Below, in pieces: positions 36,101-48,414 of a DNA stretch of 64,000 bases (the first letter of the stretch is position 1; the number at the start of each line of letters is the position of its first letter). Made by a program: the position numbers and the translations under genes. The stretch lies in contig NC_088789.1 of the NCBI RefSeq assembly GCF_949628265.1, positions 5,200,886-5,264,885 on the forward strand, read 5' to 3'. The notes under the pieces were generated by a model. It saw only the letters and a program-made list of their open reading frames with translations, searched no databases and had not been told where the DNA came from. The DNA is from Cloeon dipterum. Lineage: Eukaryota > Arthropoda > Insecta > Ephemeroptera > Baetidae.

Positions 36101-39100
36101 TGATTGCGAACCAGAGATGAGCTTAGTCTGGTGTTCGGACTGATGTGGGTCGAATTAAGTTGTCACAGTCCTTTTTGCGAGATGAAACGATAGCAAAACA
36201 CAACAAGAATCGCGTAACAATAAATACTCAGAGAAAGTAAATTGGAAAAATCACGTTTCATATGATTCCTTTTCAAATTCTTTACAGCACGTACCAGTAA
36301 TTTTTTGTACATTTTCAAATATAGGCAGTGGACAGTGTAAAATGCAAATTTATTTCGTTAGGTTATGCTCTGGCGGAAAACAAATAAATAATGTCCCAGT
36401 TACAATTTTTTAATATTTTTTTTTCAATTTGACATCATGTAGCCAACGTGTCTAAAAAAAATCTACTTACTTATATTGGTCCACTTTAAGTTCATGCCGG
36501 ATAATTGATTGTTCTAGCTTTTTGTCTTTCTATTAAGTGAACATTTCTCTCTATTGAATTTCACTTCAATTGATTCGATTCCTCGTTAAAACAGTGGGAT
36601 GTGTCGGAGAAAGCTGGATGCTTTCTGTTTTAATGTTTTGATGAATTTCGAGTGTGACGGCGGGTGGGCAATTAATTAGACTGAAATCAATGGTTCTTTT
36701 CATATGCTGTCCTGTCCAATCACCACGTGAAAGGAAGGTTCTCTGGTATTTGTTTTGGTCCTGCGCAGCATCAGAAGGTGTTGCTGCCTTTGTCAGGAGA
36801 TCCTTTCTTTTTCTGACAGTTTAATAACCATTTCAAAGAATGTGAGCGTGTGTGTAGTGCAAGCCTTTTCTTTTCCTTTCCACACTTGCTTGGGCAACAA
36901 AGCTGCATCTCTTTTTTACGTGTGAAGACCTGATTCTTGCGCGAATAATGAGGAGAGCTGTCGCGTCTCTGTGTGCATTACAAAGGGCACAAAGACACTT
37001 ATGCGCGAGATTGACTCTCTTCTTTTGTATCAATAGTCGACCTACATGTCGAGTGCAAGATTAACGATTAAGATTTTCGCATCAATTCTGGTGCTGAAAG
37101 TTCAGAAAATAAAAATGAAAGAATAACAGCTCTTACGGAAAATATATATTTGCACCGACTCTATTGCCAAATCCAATTATAATTAATAAGATTTTATACC
37201 ACTTAAAATGCTGCAGTTGTCCAATAGCCTTGTCGATCTGTATATCCTATATTTCAGTGCAGAATGCACTGCTCTATACCTTTTGTCTTTATTTGAGTTA
37301 AGCATTATTTATTGAAAAAATTATACTTAAATCATTTGTGTTAATATGGTTCGAAAAATATATATTTTAAAATTTTGCGTCACTGTACCGCATTGATTTA
37401 TCATGAACTCTCAGAGCATTTTGGTCATCTAAAGCTTGCACCATGACTAATGTAGCAAAAAACAATCAGTTCCAGCGGCAGCACATGGCAAATCGGTTAC
37501 GTCTCCAGAGTTTGTCAGTGGCCGTGAACTGGCCAACGGCCGCCGTGCTTATCTCACACCTTCTCGGTTCCGCGCCAGAGTCGCTCGGCGCGAAAATCCC
37601 TTTTCTCGCACATTTCTTTATAAAATTGCAATTTCATTTTTTTTTAATTTCCTTTATTTGCATTACACAGCGGTACAAAAATCGAAGCTTCTCCATTTCT
37701 GTCCGCGCATTTACAAATGAGTCTTAAACAACAAAATAATTAATAACAATAAATTTCAATCATGAAATGCTTTAGTGCAGCTTCGGAAGCTCAACATGTT
37801 GCGATTTACTTTTGAAGTATGGCACATCTCATATCGCCGAGCACTCATGCGAGCAGCTCACTCAGTGCACAAACACTTTGGAAACAAAAGCAGACGCAGA
37901 CAGACACCTTTGCAGACGTGAGTCTCGTGGCTTTTTGTTGTCGTTCAAACACTTCTCCAGAGCGTAATATACCTGCATGCTCAGTGCACCAGACGAGTCT
38001 ATTTTTTGTTCCTCCGTCGGCTGAGCAATATTATGTTTCAAGCTTTTGATCCGTTTCACACGAAAGTGGAAATTATCTAGCCTATTTCCGAAGTATGCGT
38101 GAAAGACAATGCTAAGGAAATTTTTGGGCTGCTTCTTGAATTATGATTAGAATTTATGTGCAAACCTCGGACCCTCGGACGCAGCAGAAGGTACATTATT
38201 GCTGATTGCGAGTTAAAGAATGCTCCATTGTTCCCATCCACTTTACAAGCACGCAGGAAAACACGAAGTTATAAATATGCTGGGGGCGAGGAAAGAGTAT
38301 GTATTGTGTTATGTTTGTGGAGACATGATTAATAGTTGAAAGCTACGCCAGCAGGAAACAAGAAGAAATTCTTCATCTTGATTTGATAAAATATAATCGT
38401 AGGCTGTTAATTATTTTGTGCATTTCCTGCGAGATATCTAACAGCCTCTGAATTTATTTTATTTTTTTTTAAAAAAAGGTGGAAGTCTTAGTTTATATAT
38501 AATGAGGAACTGTGACTCAATTACGAGTTGGGCTATGAATTAAACGTAGATTTCAAATTAGAGATAAAATGTGAGTCAGATTTTGTAAACTATCACCCAA
38601 GTGACTTAATTGCACCCAGAGAGATTAAAATATATATGTTGCCAACAATCTTGACGTAGCGAAGTAAAAAAAATGGATATTGTGGCACCATGTCGTTTTG
38701 GGAAAGTTTACTCTCCGATTCATTATCTTCATTATCAACTTTTCCCAGCGTTCCAAAACAACACTTTATCTGTAAATTTCGACGTTTTTCAGGCTAAAAA
38801 CTTCTACCGATAAAGTGTTTGTTCGCGAACTGCGCCTAACTGTGAATACCAGTGGTCAGCTGTTTTTAGTTGAGTTCCACGAAGAAAAAAATACTTGCAA
38901 CGAGACATCTTGGCACGGGCGGCTTGTTCATATAGCGGTCGGTCGATCAGTCTGGCCGTGGCCGGGCCGGCCAAGATGAAGTTGCAGGTGAATGGACCAA
39001 GCGGCCGCGGTCTCAGGATAAAACACACACACACACAATCGGAAAGAAAGCCAACCTGTTGGCAAATGTATGCAACACCTGCACCGCGCACTTAACGAAC

Positions 39101-41968
39101 AAATTGACCGCCTTTTACTGCTGGTCAACCGAGTATGGAATATGCTCGCTCTGCCATTGTGTTTGCTTTCTGGTGCAAAAATTATTTATGAACACATCAA
39201 GCAGAAGCGAATCAAAATTGGCAAGCAACGCAGCTGTCAATTTCTTGAGAGCTCGTTTTCACTCTTATCATAGAGTTAATTTCTCAATTGACTGAGTCCA
39301 ACCCACGCCGACCACTTCCAGGGAAAGCAGTCCTCTGCAAAAAGGTTCCACGGTCGTCTTGCGTTCACGCATTTTGTGTTTTTGGGAATGCACCCTTTTG
39401 TGCAATGGCCTTCAAGAGCAGGCGAGAAGGAAAAAGCAATCACTCTCTCGTCTCATCACGCTGCATGCTCGCATTTGATTAAAAAGCAGTCCATTGGTGC
39501 GTTGAGGAAGAAGTGGAGAAGAGGAAGAACTCCCAAGAATCATACTTTAGTGACGCCTGGTTTTTATTAAGTACGGAGAAAAACCTGTCACGCTGCTTGG
39601 ATCGTCACTTTTTCATCAAGTGGAAATAACTGCTGTAACATTTTGCTGCGTACCTTGAGCTTTGGGAAAACTTAAAAGCTAAAATTTGATTAATTGGAAA
39701 AGTCCAGTTTACTTTAAAGAGTGAATTTGAGCTCAAATTTCACTTTATACAAAATAATTAAACTTTAATGAAGTCTCGGAATTGCGAAGTTATTAAAGTC
39801 TTCTGAAAACTTTGCACGAAAAACTAAATTAACTTATTATGTACTAAATAATTCATAATTTGACACAAGTTGCTCAACAATCGGGAAAAAACTCAACAAT
39901 TCCCTTCTCACAACTGACGTGGATACTTGGCGATAAAACAATGGACCGCTCGCCAAATCACACAATTCGGGGCCGAGTCGTACATGAAAAGGAAAGGAAC
40001 GATGGCCCACATGAGATTAGCATAGCTGGCCGGCTGGCTAATGAGATGATATGAAAGTTGCCTCATGTGCCGCGAGAACCCGGCGGCTTGCATGACTTTT
40101 ACTGCAGAAAAAGTGCGGCGGCAGGCGAATCGAAAAGCGATCGAAAGTAAATTATCACTGCCGGGATGCGTGTTGAATGAGTGTTCTTGCTACGTGATTA
40201 TTTTGTGAATCGCCACGACACTTCCGAGAATGAATTCAATTACAGACTGTTAGCGCGCGGGGGACGAGATTTCCTTCGCGAGAGAATCCTGCTCGGTAAT
40301 TGCAACAATTGAAAACAATTAACGAGAAATTGCAAATTAAATTCTACGGCCGGGATGATTGACCTGCAGAATCATCGTGCTTAAGTGAGAGGAGGTTGCC
40401 GGCGGCACAGAGAATTCCGCTAGAGCTGGACCATTATTATTTTGTTTCAATATCATACTCGCCATGTGTGTGGTTTGATTCGATATAGTAGAGAAAATTA
40501 CACCCAAGTTAGCGTAATTGCGTGGCCATTGAAATCATTACAATGTCATAAAAGCTTCTGCTCAATGTGAGTGCAAATAATGGAAAGCTTCTTTGTGAAG
40601 CTCTTGGTATAATTTTTTCACGGTATTATTAAGTAAAATAACATCGTGAAATACCTTTGATTTGCACTGATATTCATAAATAACCTGGCACAATTCGTCT
40701 CATTATAAAAATGTATGAGAACAGCTATTGATGAAATTTCGGTTATTTTAGTATCATTTCCCTCAAATGACTAAAAAAGTTTGTTTTCGTCAATTTTTAA
40801 ATTGGAATTCCAATTATCTATTCATAGATAATAAAATGATATGAAATAGCTCGTAATTAATAATAATTAACTTGATAAATAAAATAGATCAGGTGTATAA
40901 TTCAATTTTCGTAAATTGCGACCTTGTAATTCATTGCATGTGAATCCAAGTTTTTTTTTTAAATTTCATTGATTGTGCTCCGAGTTTTAATACGTGGATA
41001 ACGTGGTTGAATCTTTCCCCTTTATCTCTGTCTCGAAATATGATATATTCTCTCAACATGTACGCCTTTAAGTTTCTAACACTCGAACCTTTTTTAATGA
41101 AATTAAGCCGACAGCATGGCAGGGCGGGGGGTAAGCAAACATTGAGCTCGTCTGGTGTTTCTTCCGCTTTTTTTCTGGGCGACGCCGCGTACATTCACAA
41201 GGGGGACGTGAAGAAAAATATTGCGGCTTGTATTTTTGACATGAGAACAAGAGGTTTGCATCGATAAGTCCGCACGCACTGCGAGGAGAAATTCCCAATA
41301 AATTTAAGCTGATCGGATTTTTAGGATTGAATTTCGAGGTCTGCAAGATCACGAAGGGAATATTTTTTGCAGGCGCATGAGAAGCAAGTTCTTTTTGAGA
41401 GAGTACGGGATAGCAATAATATTGCCAATATTTCTTTGCCCCCTTCATGTGCTTTCAATTTACACGTGACATGGCAATAAACTCTTTTAAGAAAATTTAG
41501 AGATACAGCCTTCTATCTTCCATCACAAACCGGGAAAATCGTGATGAAGTTCTCATAAAAATTAAACTATGATATTGCAAAATCAGTATTGGCAAGCTCA
41601 TTTTAACTTGTTCAAAATATTGTTATAAAATCCCACATTATGATTGAACTCCCTCTTCATAAAAAAAACAATGCCATATAAATATCTCTAGTACTTAAAA
41701 ATGATTTGTTATCAATTTTGCCACTGGCTCAAGGCAAACAAACTATAAATATTAATAAGCACATATATTTTTAAATGCGCTTCAAAATATTTTTTTTTCA
41801 AATTTCCAAATTAAGAGTTTTCATGGGAAATTAAATAAAAGGTGATCGACTCACCTCTTTAACTTGCTGTTGGAAAATGTGTTGGTCCTCGGCGTCAAAA
41901 TCATTTTCCTCGTCTAAATCGTCGTCGAGGTCGCTCAACCCTCCAGCCAGGTCTTCTTCGCTGGACAT
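21140..41968 (-). CDS. Rho guanine nucleotide exchange factor, DH domain, ARHGEF33-like
   Basis: Nine exons in minus order: 41968-41855, 31018-30660, 23417-23272, 23104-22852, 22413-22164, 22106-21850, 21788-21665, 21616-21581 and 21496-21140. Phases agree throughout: 631 residues. DH domains open small GTPases of the Rho family by releasing GDP. The N-terminus is acidic (SSEEDLAGGLSDLDDDL). Residues ~40-155 are predicted coiled coil (EMKGAFEAALEKLSLI; VRALQGQVDSLEMTVRTLSEERD). The DH domain spans ~250-450: RLQVAKELLALEQDYCSTL (CR1), TLFPEEVWQLRTEHSALL, FPEVVQTFHRLCKASPAFTRFL (CR2), and LGALLLTPVQHMPRYVLLLRQFL (CR3). No PH domain follows. The tail is Ser/Arg/Lys-rich and ends in a conserved-looking segment with KKKSFSLKNLLTFRKRC. 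Coiled coil plus DH without PH resembles vertebrate ARHGEF33; that name is inference. A 36-bp microexon (21581-21616) lies near the 3' end. Exon 2 may hide a 33-nt optional segment (30830-30862). Introns 1 and 2 are 10.8 and 7.2 kb. Confidence 0.88.
23418..30659 (-). other. Rho GEF intron 2 (7.2 kb)
   Basis: No nested gene is recognisable on either strand. The longest frames, such as 25114-25566 (plus, no ATG start) and 26741-27004 (plus), show no homology or splice context. GC-richer patches around 25.1-26.2, 27.3-27.7 and 29.3-30.5 kb could hold enhancers or alternative first exons, but nothing specific can be shown. Confidence 0.4.
31019..41854 (-). other. Rho GEF intron 1 (10.8 kb)
   Basis: A long AT-rich intron separating the first coding exon from the coiled-coil exon. 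Open frames are short, lack family resemblance, and often rely on non-ATG starts. A short CA run lies near 39022-39037. Large first introns usually carry regulatory DNA; I see no specific element that I could name. Confidence 0.4.
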
Positions 41969-42932
41969 GACTTCGGTTTTGGTTAGCGTCGCTCTAGCAA
42001 AATTGGTCACACGGCTCCATCGAGAGGGAAAGATAAATAACAGCCGCGAGTGGTGCTTGCTCGCACTCCACTGGGCCTAACAGCAGGAATGTGCGGCCGC
42101 TACCTGTCTCTTGTATGAGCGCGCCGCTGGCCGCCGAGAGCAGAGCAGGTGCGCAACTGACATCTGGCGGACGAACTGCAGGAAATGGTGCTGCTTTTTA
42201 TTTTTACTGCCCCGGCCGCGAGCTGACCCTTTGCACTCAAAATGAGTCCTCTCGCATTAAATATGTATAGCTAACAATAATTCGTTCTGGGACGTGTTTT
42301 AATAAAAAAGCCGAGATTTTTCGAGTTTTAACTTATATTTAAGTCTTGTTACTCTTAATCATTCAAATTTGACAACAGCTACAAAATGCAATCAAAAGTT
42401 GTACAATCATAGGTACTTACATTATGTACAGATCATATGGTAAGATGCACAGCGCAAAGATTTATTTCAAACTAGAAGTGAGTTGTTGATAAAATTCAAG
42501 GAGTTGGTTTCTCAAAACAAACACAAAATGCACTCGCAGAAGTGTCGAAAAAAATTTATAAAAAAGTAGACGAGATGATGCTTAACAACACCAAAAATAG
42601 AAAATTACATTCAATTTTTCAGAACAGTTTTATCTTTATCACTTTGCATGACATGATCAAAGAATGTAAATGAGCAACCGAGCAACAACATGGAAATATT
42701 CCTCATATTCTGGCTTCCGTTCGTCCGAATCAAGTGAGAACCACAAGAGAGAAGTCTCGCACTTCTTGGCAAATATCAAGAAATACTGAACATCAATTAT
42801 CAGCAGTGGAATACCTGTTTGACAATATCAATAGACACGGAATTAACAGCGGACTAGGCATTGTGTCAATTTTCCAGGTCCTGAAAAACAGAAATCACAG
42901 GATGAGTGTGCGGTCAGCGAGTGAAACTTGCA
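41969..42932. other. Rho GEF 5' region and PHF14 3' UTR
   Basis: The part next to 41968 is GC-rich (around 42080-42240, with several CGCCG and GGCCGC tracts), fitting the Rho GEF promoter and 5' UTR. The rest is the PHF14 3' UTR, with AATAAA on the minus strand at 42461-42466, about 467 nt past the stop. No independent coding region is supported. Confidence 0.45.
42461..42466 (-). terminator. Candidate polyadenylation signal of PHF14
   Basis: AATAAA on the minus strand, 467 nt downstream of the PHF14 stop codon at 42935-42933. It lies about 490 bp upstream of the next minus-strand gene's start codon, so the two genes are in tandem with little spacing. Confidence 0.45.
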
Positions 42933-45900
42933 TCATTCTACCGTAGGGTCACAATCAGCACAGTGCCACGAGTAGCCCCGTCGCTTGGGCGACTTTTTCA
43001 GCGGCGGCTCGAGGCAGTGGAAGTGGAAGCACTTTCTGCACTCGTCGCACCGCACCAGGTCGTTGTTGTTGCCGGGGCCGCTGCACTTGTCGCACTGTGT
43101 CAGCAAGTCAGGCTCAGGCTTGAAGCTCGCCCGCCGACTGCCACTGTGGTTCTCCATGCCCACCTTTGGGTCCGACGTCGACTCGAACTGCGTTGACATT
43201 AGCTGCGCCGTGTACTGGCCAGGCATGATTGGTTTGATCTGAGCAGACCAAAATTTTTGCGTTAGTTCCCAGAACCCATGACTAGCTGTTAGCGTTTTAG
43301 CTTAGTTTCAGGATTTTAATCTGATTTACATGCAATTAATAAATTTATTGATATTGAACATAAAATAATAACAATTACCTATGCTATGAAAACTGCCTTG
43401 ATTTATTTAGGCATGATAAAACCAAAAAACTTATATTATAGTAGCATGCACAAAATCAAAAATAAGAGGTAAGGCATCAAACTTATTTAAAGAATGACTC
43501 CCAACAGAATAACAAGCAGGGTTGAAATACACATTTGATGAGGAGGTATGTACTTTTTCCATTTTTACCAATCTCGTAGAGACAAATTTAGCTTGGGAAC
43601 ACTGACTTTAAAAAGAAGTTGACTGTCCCAATAACAAAATCACTGCCACATTAATGGCTTATAACTTCATTGCCATTGTTGGTGTATTTTTCCCAATCCT
43701 TGATAGCTTTTAGCAAGCACAATGAAAATAAGCTTTAAAACATGAATTTCATGCGAAATAAGTAGAAATTTATTGCAAAATCCCAGGCGGTTTAAAATAC
43801 TTTTAAATAGTTATTTATGTATGAAGCCATGTTATGTTTGCTGGATAAAAATGCGGGTCTATTTAAGGAAGCTATGTTAGCCAAATTGAATTGTAAGCTT
43901 GAGATTTTATTAGCTAATAAGCAAAAACAAACGAAAAAGTACCATTCCTGATTTGAGACGGTGGGAAAACAATAGCTAAAAACAATTTGAGCAAATATCA
44001 TGGCCAGTCTTTCAAATCTGGTCTGATGTTAAAGCAATAAAAAAACTGATAACAAAATGATTAGAACCCAAATGAAATCATGGTCAAAAGGGGCTAAGAA
44101 AAGGTCAGTGATATAGAACACAAGGATGGCGTTCCAATTGGAACACATTCAATCACAAAAAGGCATAATATGGAGCGTGCAACATTCTAGCTACAAGGTT
44201 TCTTTAAAGTGCACCCACCGTGATTTTAATTCTGGGCTGATCTTCTCCAGCAACTTCGCCATCCAGTCGCTTCTTCTTGCGGTGCTTCTTTTTCGGTTTG
44301 TCCCCCTTCTCTTTACGCTGCTTCAGTTTTTCTTCGCGGTTCCGCCTTTTCTTGCCACTGTGCTCTTTGTGGTGCTTTGGCTGCTTCTCCTTGTGTTCAT
44401 TCTGCTCGCACCAAACATCACCAACCACCGATTTTTCAGTTTTCACTGGCTCCTCAAGCATTGGAGGCGGAATGATGGGCTGAGGATCAGCTTCGAGGAA
44501 GTGATTGTTCTCAGTGAATGACACCTTCCGCTGCTTCTCCCCGTGCTCTCTGTGCTTGTGAGGCTTCAGCTTGCGTTTCTTGTTGATTTTCACTTTTGGG
44601 ACGGCTAGCGGAGTTGGATTGTCCAGAAAGACTTGTTGGTCTGCCTTCTTCTTGGTAACGGGCTTGCTAAAGCTTTCCTCCTGCAGAGTTCGGAGAAATT
44701 AATTTGTTTTCCAAATAAATTTTATCATGACACGCACCTTAATTGGCGTTCCATGGCTGTGGCGGAGCTTTCGAGGTGCCTCTGGATCCAAGCATTCTTG
44801 CTCAGAACCCGAACTGAGTTTATCACAATCAGTGCACTGCCTGAAAATTCAAAGAAATCGATTTGTTATTATATAAATTAGTAAAACATGAGATTTAATA
44901 TTTACCATCCCATGAGTTTGGTCTTTTTGGGCATTCTTGTGAGTGGTGGATTGAGACAGCCAAGGTGGTAATGTTTCTTACAAGTATCACATTTGGCCAG
45001 CAAGTGTTGGTCCTTGGTAGAGCGGCACGCGCCGCAATCAAACAATGCGACAGATGAAGATGCCACGTTGTGATGCGCAGGTGCCATAACTATAATAATG
45101 ATGCAGTGTTGGATAAATACAATTTAATTCCATCAAGCCTTGCCTGTTTTTGCTTTGGTTGGTTCTTTCCGAATGGGTGACTGTTGGACCTGGGGTTGGA
45201 CCAGTAGGGTTGATGGATCAGGAGGTAGTTTCTTGCCAGGGCATATGCTCAGAATTGCCTGGCGCAGAGCCCGGATGTTTCCTACAAGCTGCTCGTTCTC
45301 AATCACCAGGTTTTGGCGATCACAATCAAGCTGTTATGCAAAAAGATCATAATTATAGTGATTCAATTTCAGACTTTTCTAAGGACATAAACACCAAAAA
45401 AATAACTGTCAATTTTTACGCAAACGATTTAGATCTGTTGAAAATTTATCGCATCATAAGAAATTTCAAAACATTAATTACTTTGTTGTATTTGGCTTGG
45501 ACGTCTTGTTCTTGTACGGTGTACTGGCTATTGGTTTTGAGCAGTTCTTGAAGTTGACTTCGTAATCCAGCCAATCGCGCGTTTCTGTCCAAGTAGTAGG
45601 CCACAAATTCCACACTGCCAGTGAACTTCAATTGAGAGATGCAACGCGGTAAATGGGAAATTCTTACGAAAAGGCGGGGGTAATGTTCCACTTTTTCCTA
45701 GCATCTAGAATGGAAGAAATTTGAGAATCCTCTGTCTCTTGGACTTCAACGTTGATGCCCATCTTTTCGCTTTTCCGCGACAAATCCACGCAGGCCGAAA
45801 AACTAGTAGTAATGAGTCTGCTCATTTTTTGGGTGGGCACTGCAAAGAGAACGTTAACGACACTTAGCACACATATCGGCAGGAAACTCACCCCAGGGAA

Positions 45901-47951
45901 CTGGTCTGTTCTTCTTATGAGCTTTGTACTTGTGGCTCTGGCCTAAGAGCTTGCGCTTGATCCGCCTTTGTTCCACAGTCTCCTCCGGTCTGCTATCCAG
46001 GTCCATCTGTCGCTGCCTCATCCGCATCTGCACCGCTAGCCAATTTCTCCTTCTCTTTCTGCAAAGAGTTTGCTCTCAATGCATCCCAATCATTCAAGAA
46101 TATCATACCTCATGAGGAATTTGTCTGTGTGCTGCTTGCAGTGTGCATAAAAGGGATCGGCGTGCTCAAACTCGTCACTATGAGCCTCAGCTAAGAGACC
46201 TTCCCGCTGCGCACTGTGAAATATTAAAAATGTAAATAAGTTTGCTCCAAATAAAATCCACTTAGCTCACCAGGTAACATGGAAGTTTTCACGACACATG
46301 CCCGCGTCACAACCTATGGTAATTCCAGTGCGCACAAACCGCTCGTCTGTGCAAAGAGTGCATGATTTAGCACCCCATTTTGTGTAGGCCAACTCAAACA
46401 AAGTGACATTCGACAATTTGTCGACCTCGCCGAAAGCCACCCCTGGCACATAAAGCGCGCAGACCAGGTGAGCCCACTTTCCTACATCAGTTTCTTTAAA
46501 TATTCCACCTGAAAAATCATCAACAGATTAGTAAAACTGAAGAAGCATTTTTTGTAAATTGAAATTAAATATTAACACAATACAAATATTCCAATAAAAT
46601 GTGCGTTCATCTACGTATTTACCTCTGTTGGGACACAACTCGCAGCAAGGGTCGGTGACGCCAGCTTTACACGCTTCACAGAACCAAGGTTCCGTAGAAC
46701 AGGAGGAGGCAGTGCTGGAAACACTGTTTGTGTCTGACACACCATAGCACGCTGTGCAAGGAGAAAGGGTTTGAGACGGGATAAATTATCAGCAAGACAA
46801 GTACTGCACCTTCATGAACCGTAACGCCGCAACTGTCGCACTCAACTATCTCGTTCACATTGTCACTTCTGTCACCGAGACACGCACAACACACCATGAT
46901 TTTCTTGTAGTCCATTGACGGAACTTTTTGCTGTTCCGCTTTGGCCAGCAGTTGGGCACCGCTGAGAGGGCTCTCAGCCAAGCTGCCGTCGATGCCCAGA
47001 CCTGCTTCATCGCCTTCTTTGGCATCAGAGTCACTTTCTTCTTCGGACTCATTTGCATCTAAAAAGAACATTTTTTATGCATTCACCACTACTTTTCATT
47101 TTTAAATCTACTACCATCTTCGTCGTCATTTGAATTGATCGAATCGTCACCAGAATCGTTGTGATCCTCAATACGAAAGTCGCTGTCGTCCGAGCTTTCT
47201 CCTAGATCGAAATCTAACAAAGGATTTTGCACAGGCTTGACCTTTCGTTTTTGTGGGTCCCTCTCGACTGAAACAATTAAAAAAATTCAAGATTTTCTTA
47301 TAACTCTAAATTATGAATTTAATGTACATGATTCCTCATTATTTAAAATTGAACAATTTTTTAGTCGCATCCACTTCATGAATTTTAGGAAGACTTATAT
47401 CGACAAATTTATTTTAATACAAAATGCCACGATAAATCGAGAAAATTCTTTGGCACTTTTACGTGACAGAAAAAAAGAAGATAAAAAAATAACACCTTGA
47501 CAGAATTAATACGCATAGGCCGGGACGGAAACAAAATAATGTTAAATATAAGCAGGAAATTTAATAAATATTGTGATTCACGCATAAAATTCGAATGGAA
47601 GAATGTTGCAATGCATTGCGTAAATTAACGTGCTTACTGGTAAAAATTCAAAATTTTAAAATTTCCAACATGTTTTTACGCATTTTAAAAATCAATGGCT
47701 CATAACATGCGGTGCAGACGAGTGTGCGAGGACAAGGGGTGCCGGCTGGCTGATCCATGCAAGGAGCGGTGTGAGCGGCCAATCGCGAGGGGTTCCGCTG
47801 CGTTTTCACGCGAAAATTCGCGGTCAGCGTCACGACTGACGTCGCGATGGCTGGACAGACAGCTCACGAGTGGACAGAGTCTGTCCGAATTCCACATCTC
47901 GGCCTACTTACCCATAGTTTTAATGAGAAAATTAACTTTTCCAGACTCCAT
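42933..47951 (-). CDS. PHF14: PHD finger protein 14, histone reader
   Basis: Fourteen exons in minus order: 47951-47912, 47267-47115, 47058-46810, 46751-46623, 46508-46271, 46213-46109, 46058-45892, 45839-45668, 45614-45482, 45330-45144, 45089-44906, 44840-44738, 44680-44219 and 43238-42933. All phases agree: 875 residues (human about 890-950). PHF14 is a nuclear chromatin reader whose extended PHD1-zinc knuckle-PHD2 module binds histone H3. Seen: N-terminal KRKVKP and acidic SDDSDF blocks as in human; extended PHD from ~119 (VCCACLGDRSDN, ECDSCGVTVHEACYG, WFCEACK, CELCPNRGGIFKETDVGKW, CALYVPGVAFG, CDAGMCRENFHVTC); basic linker; NRPVPWVPTQKMSRLITTS; coiled coil ~460-520; PHD at ~543-592 (CDTCKKHYHLGCLNPPLTRMP); Lys/His-rich region; last PHD ~820-870 (RCDECRKCFHFHCLEPPLKKSPKR). 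Intron 10 uses a GC donor (AG|GCAAGG, 45143-45142) and is the only exception to GT-AG here. Confidence 0.97.
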
Positions 47952-48242
47952 GATGCGAGCAATGCGTGCAGAAAATCGACCGTATCACCGGTCGACCGGT
48001 GGATGGCACTGCGAACCCGGCTCTACTTGAGACCACCAGCGCTAGGTGTCGACACGTTCGAATTTTGGCGGCAAGTACGAAAATGGCAGGAAGATGGCAT
48101 TGGAGGCGGAGGGATAAGAGAGAGAAGAAAATGATCCAAACGGGCACCGCTGGCGGATGATCTGTTCGCAGGACCGCAATTTGCTGAATACCGGAGCGAT
48201 GACAGCCGTTCTGAACTGACTGAAGCTGCGGTAAATTCGGCG
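47952..48242. promoter_or_regulatory. Divergent promoter, PHF14 / plus-strand gene
   Basis: 291 bp separate the PHF14 ATG from the ATG of the plus-strand first exon at 48243. The surrounding 47.7-48.6 kb is clearly GC- and CpG-richer than the flanking DNA, typical of a bidirectional housekeeping promoter. No TATA box is evident. Function is inferred from layout. Confidence 0.5.
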
Positions 48243-48414
48243 ATGGACGCGGAGGCAAGCAGCTCCGTCGCCGTTTCCGTGGTGCGGCACGGAAGGGTCG
48301 TGATGCAGGAAATGGTCCTGCGGGAACCAGCGCCGAGCACCAGCACGGCCGCAACTACCATGGGCCCGCCGGGCGCTGCGATAATGGAGACGGTCACCCA
48401 CGAAATTACGCACG
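48243..48414 (+). CDS. First coding exon of an unidentified gene
   Basis: A GC-rich open frame from ATG 48243 to a consensus donor (CACG|GTGAGT at 48415), 57 codons, ending in phase 1. It reads MDAEASSSVAVSVVRHGR, then VVMQEMVLREPAPSTSTAAT, MGPPGAAIMETVTHEITH. The Ala/Ser/Thr/Pro-rich, disordered style is typical of the N-terminus of a nuclear regulator, but I do not recognise the protein. It starts divergently from PHF14. No convincing second exon appears for the next 14 kb. The exon candidate at 62588-62737 has the matching phase and could follow. Reading direction, codon use and the donor make this a likely real exon; identity is unknown. Confidence 0.5.

Noticed and set aside
35793-36143. 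116-codon plus-strand frame
   Set aside because: Starts at GTG, lacks any family resemblance and has no promoter or splice support; treated as chance within the long intron.
39022-39037. Short CA repeat
   Set aside because: Only about eight units; ordinary simple sequence.
44126-44521. 131-codon plus-strand frame
   Set aside because: It is antisense to PHF14 exon 13, whose Lys/Glu/His-rich coding sequence yields a Phe/Leu-rich shadow. PHF14 homology decides the strand.
47695-48030. Overlapping long frames on both strands near 47.7-48.4 kb
   Set aside because: GC-rich promoter island produces long stop-free stretches in several frames. Only the 47951-47912 and 48243-48414 segments have donor sites and sensible starts.
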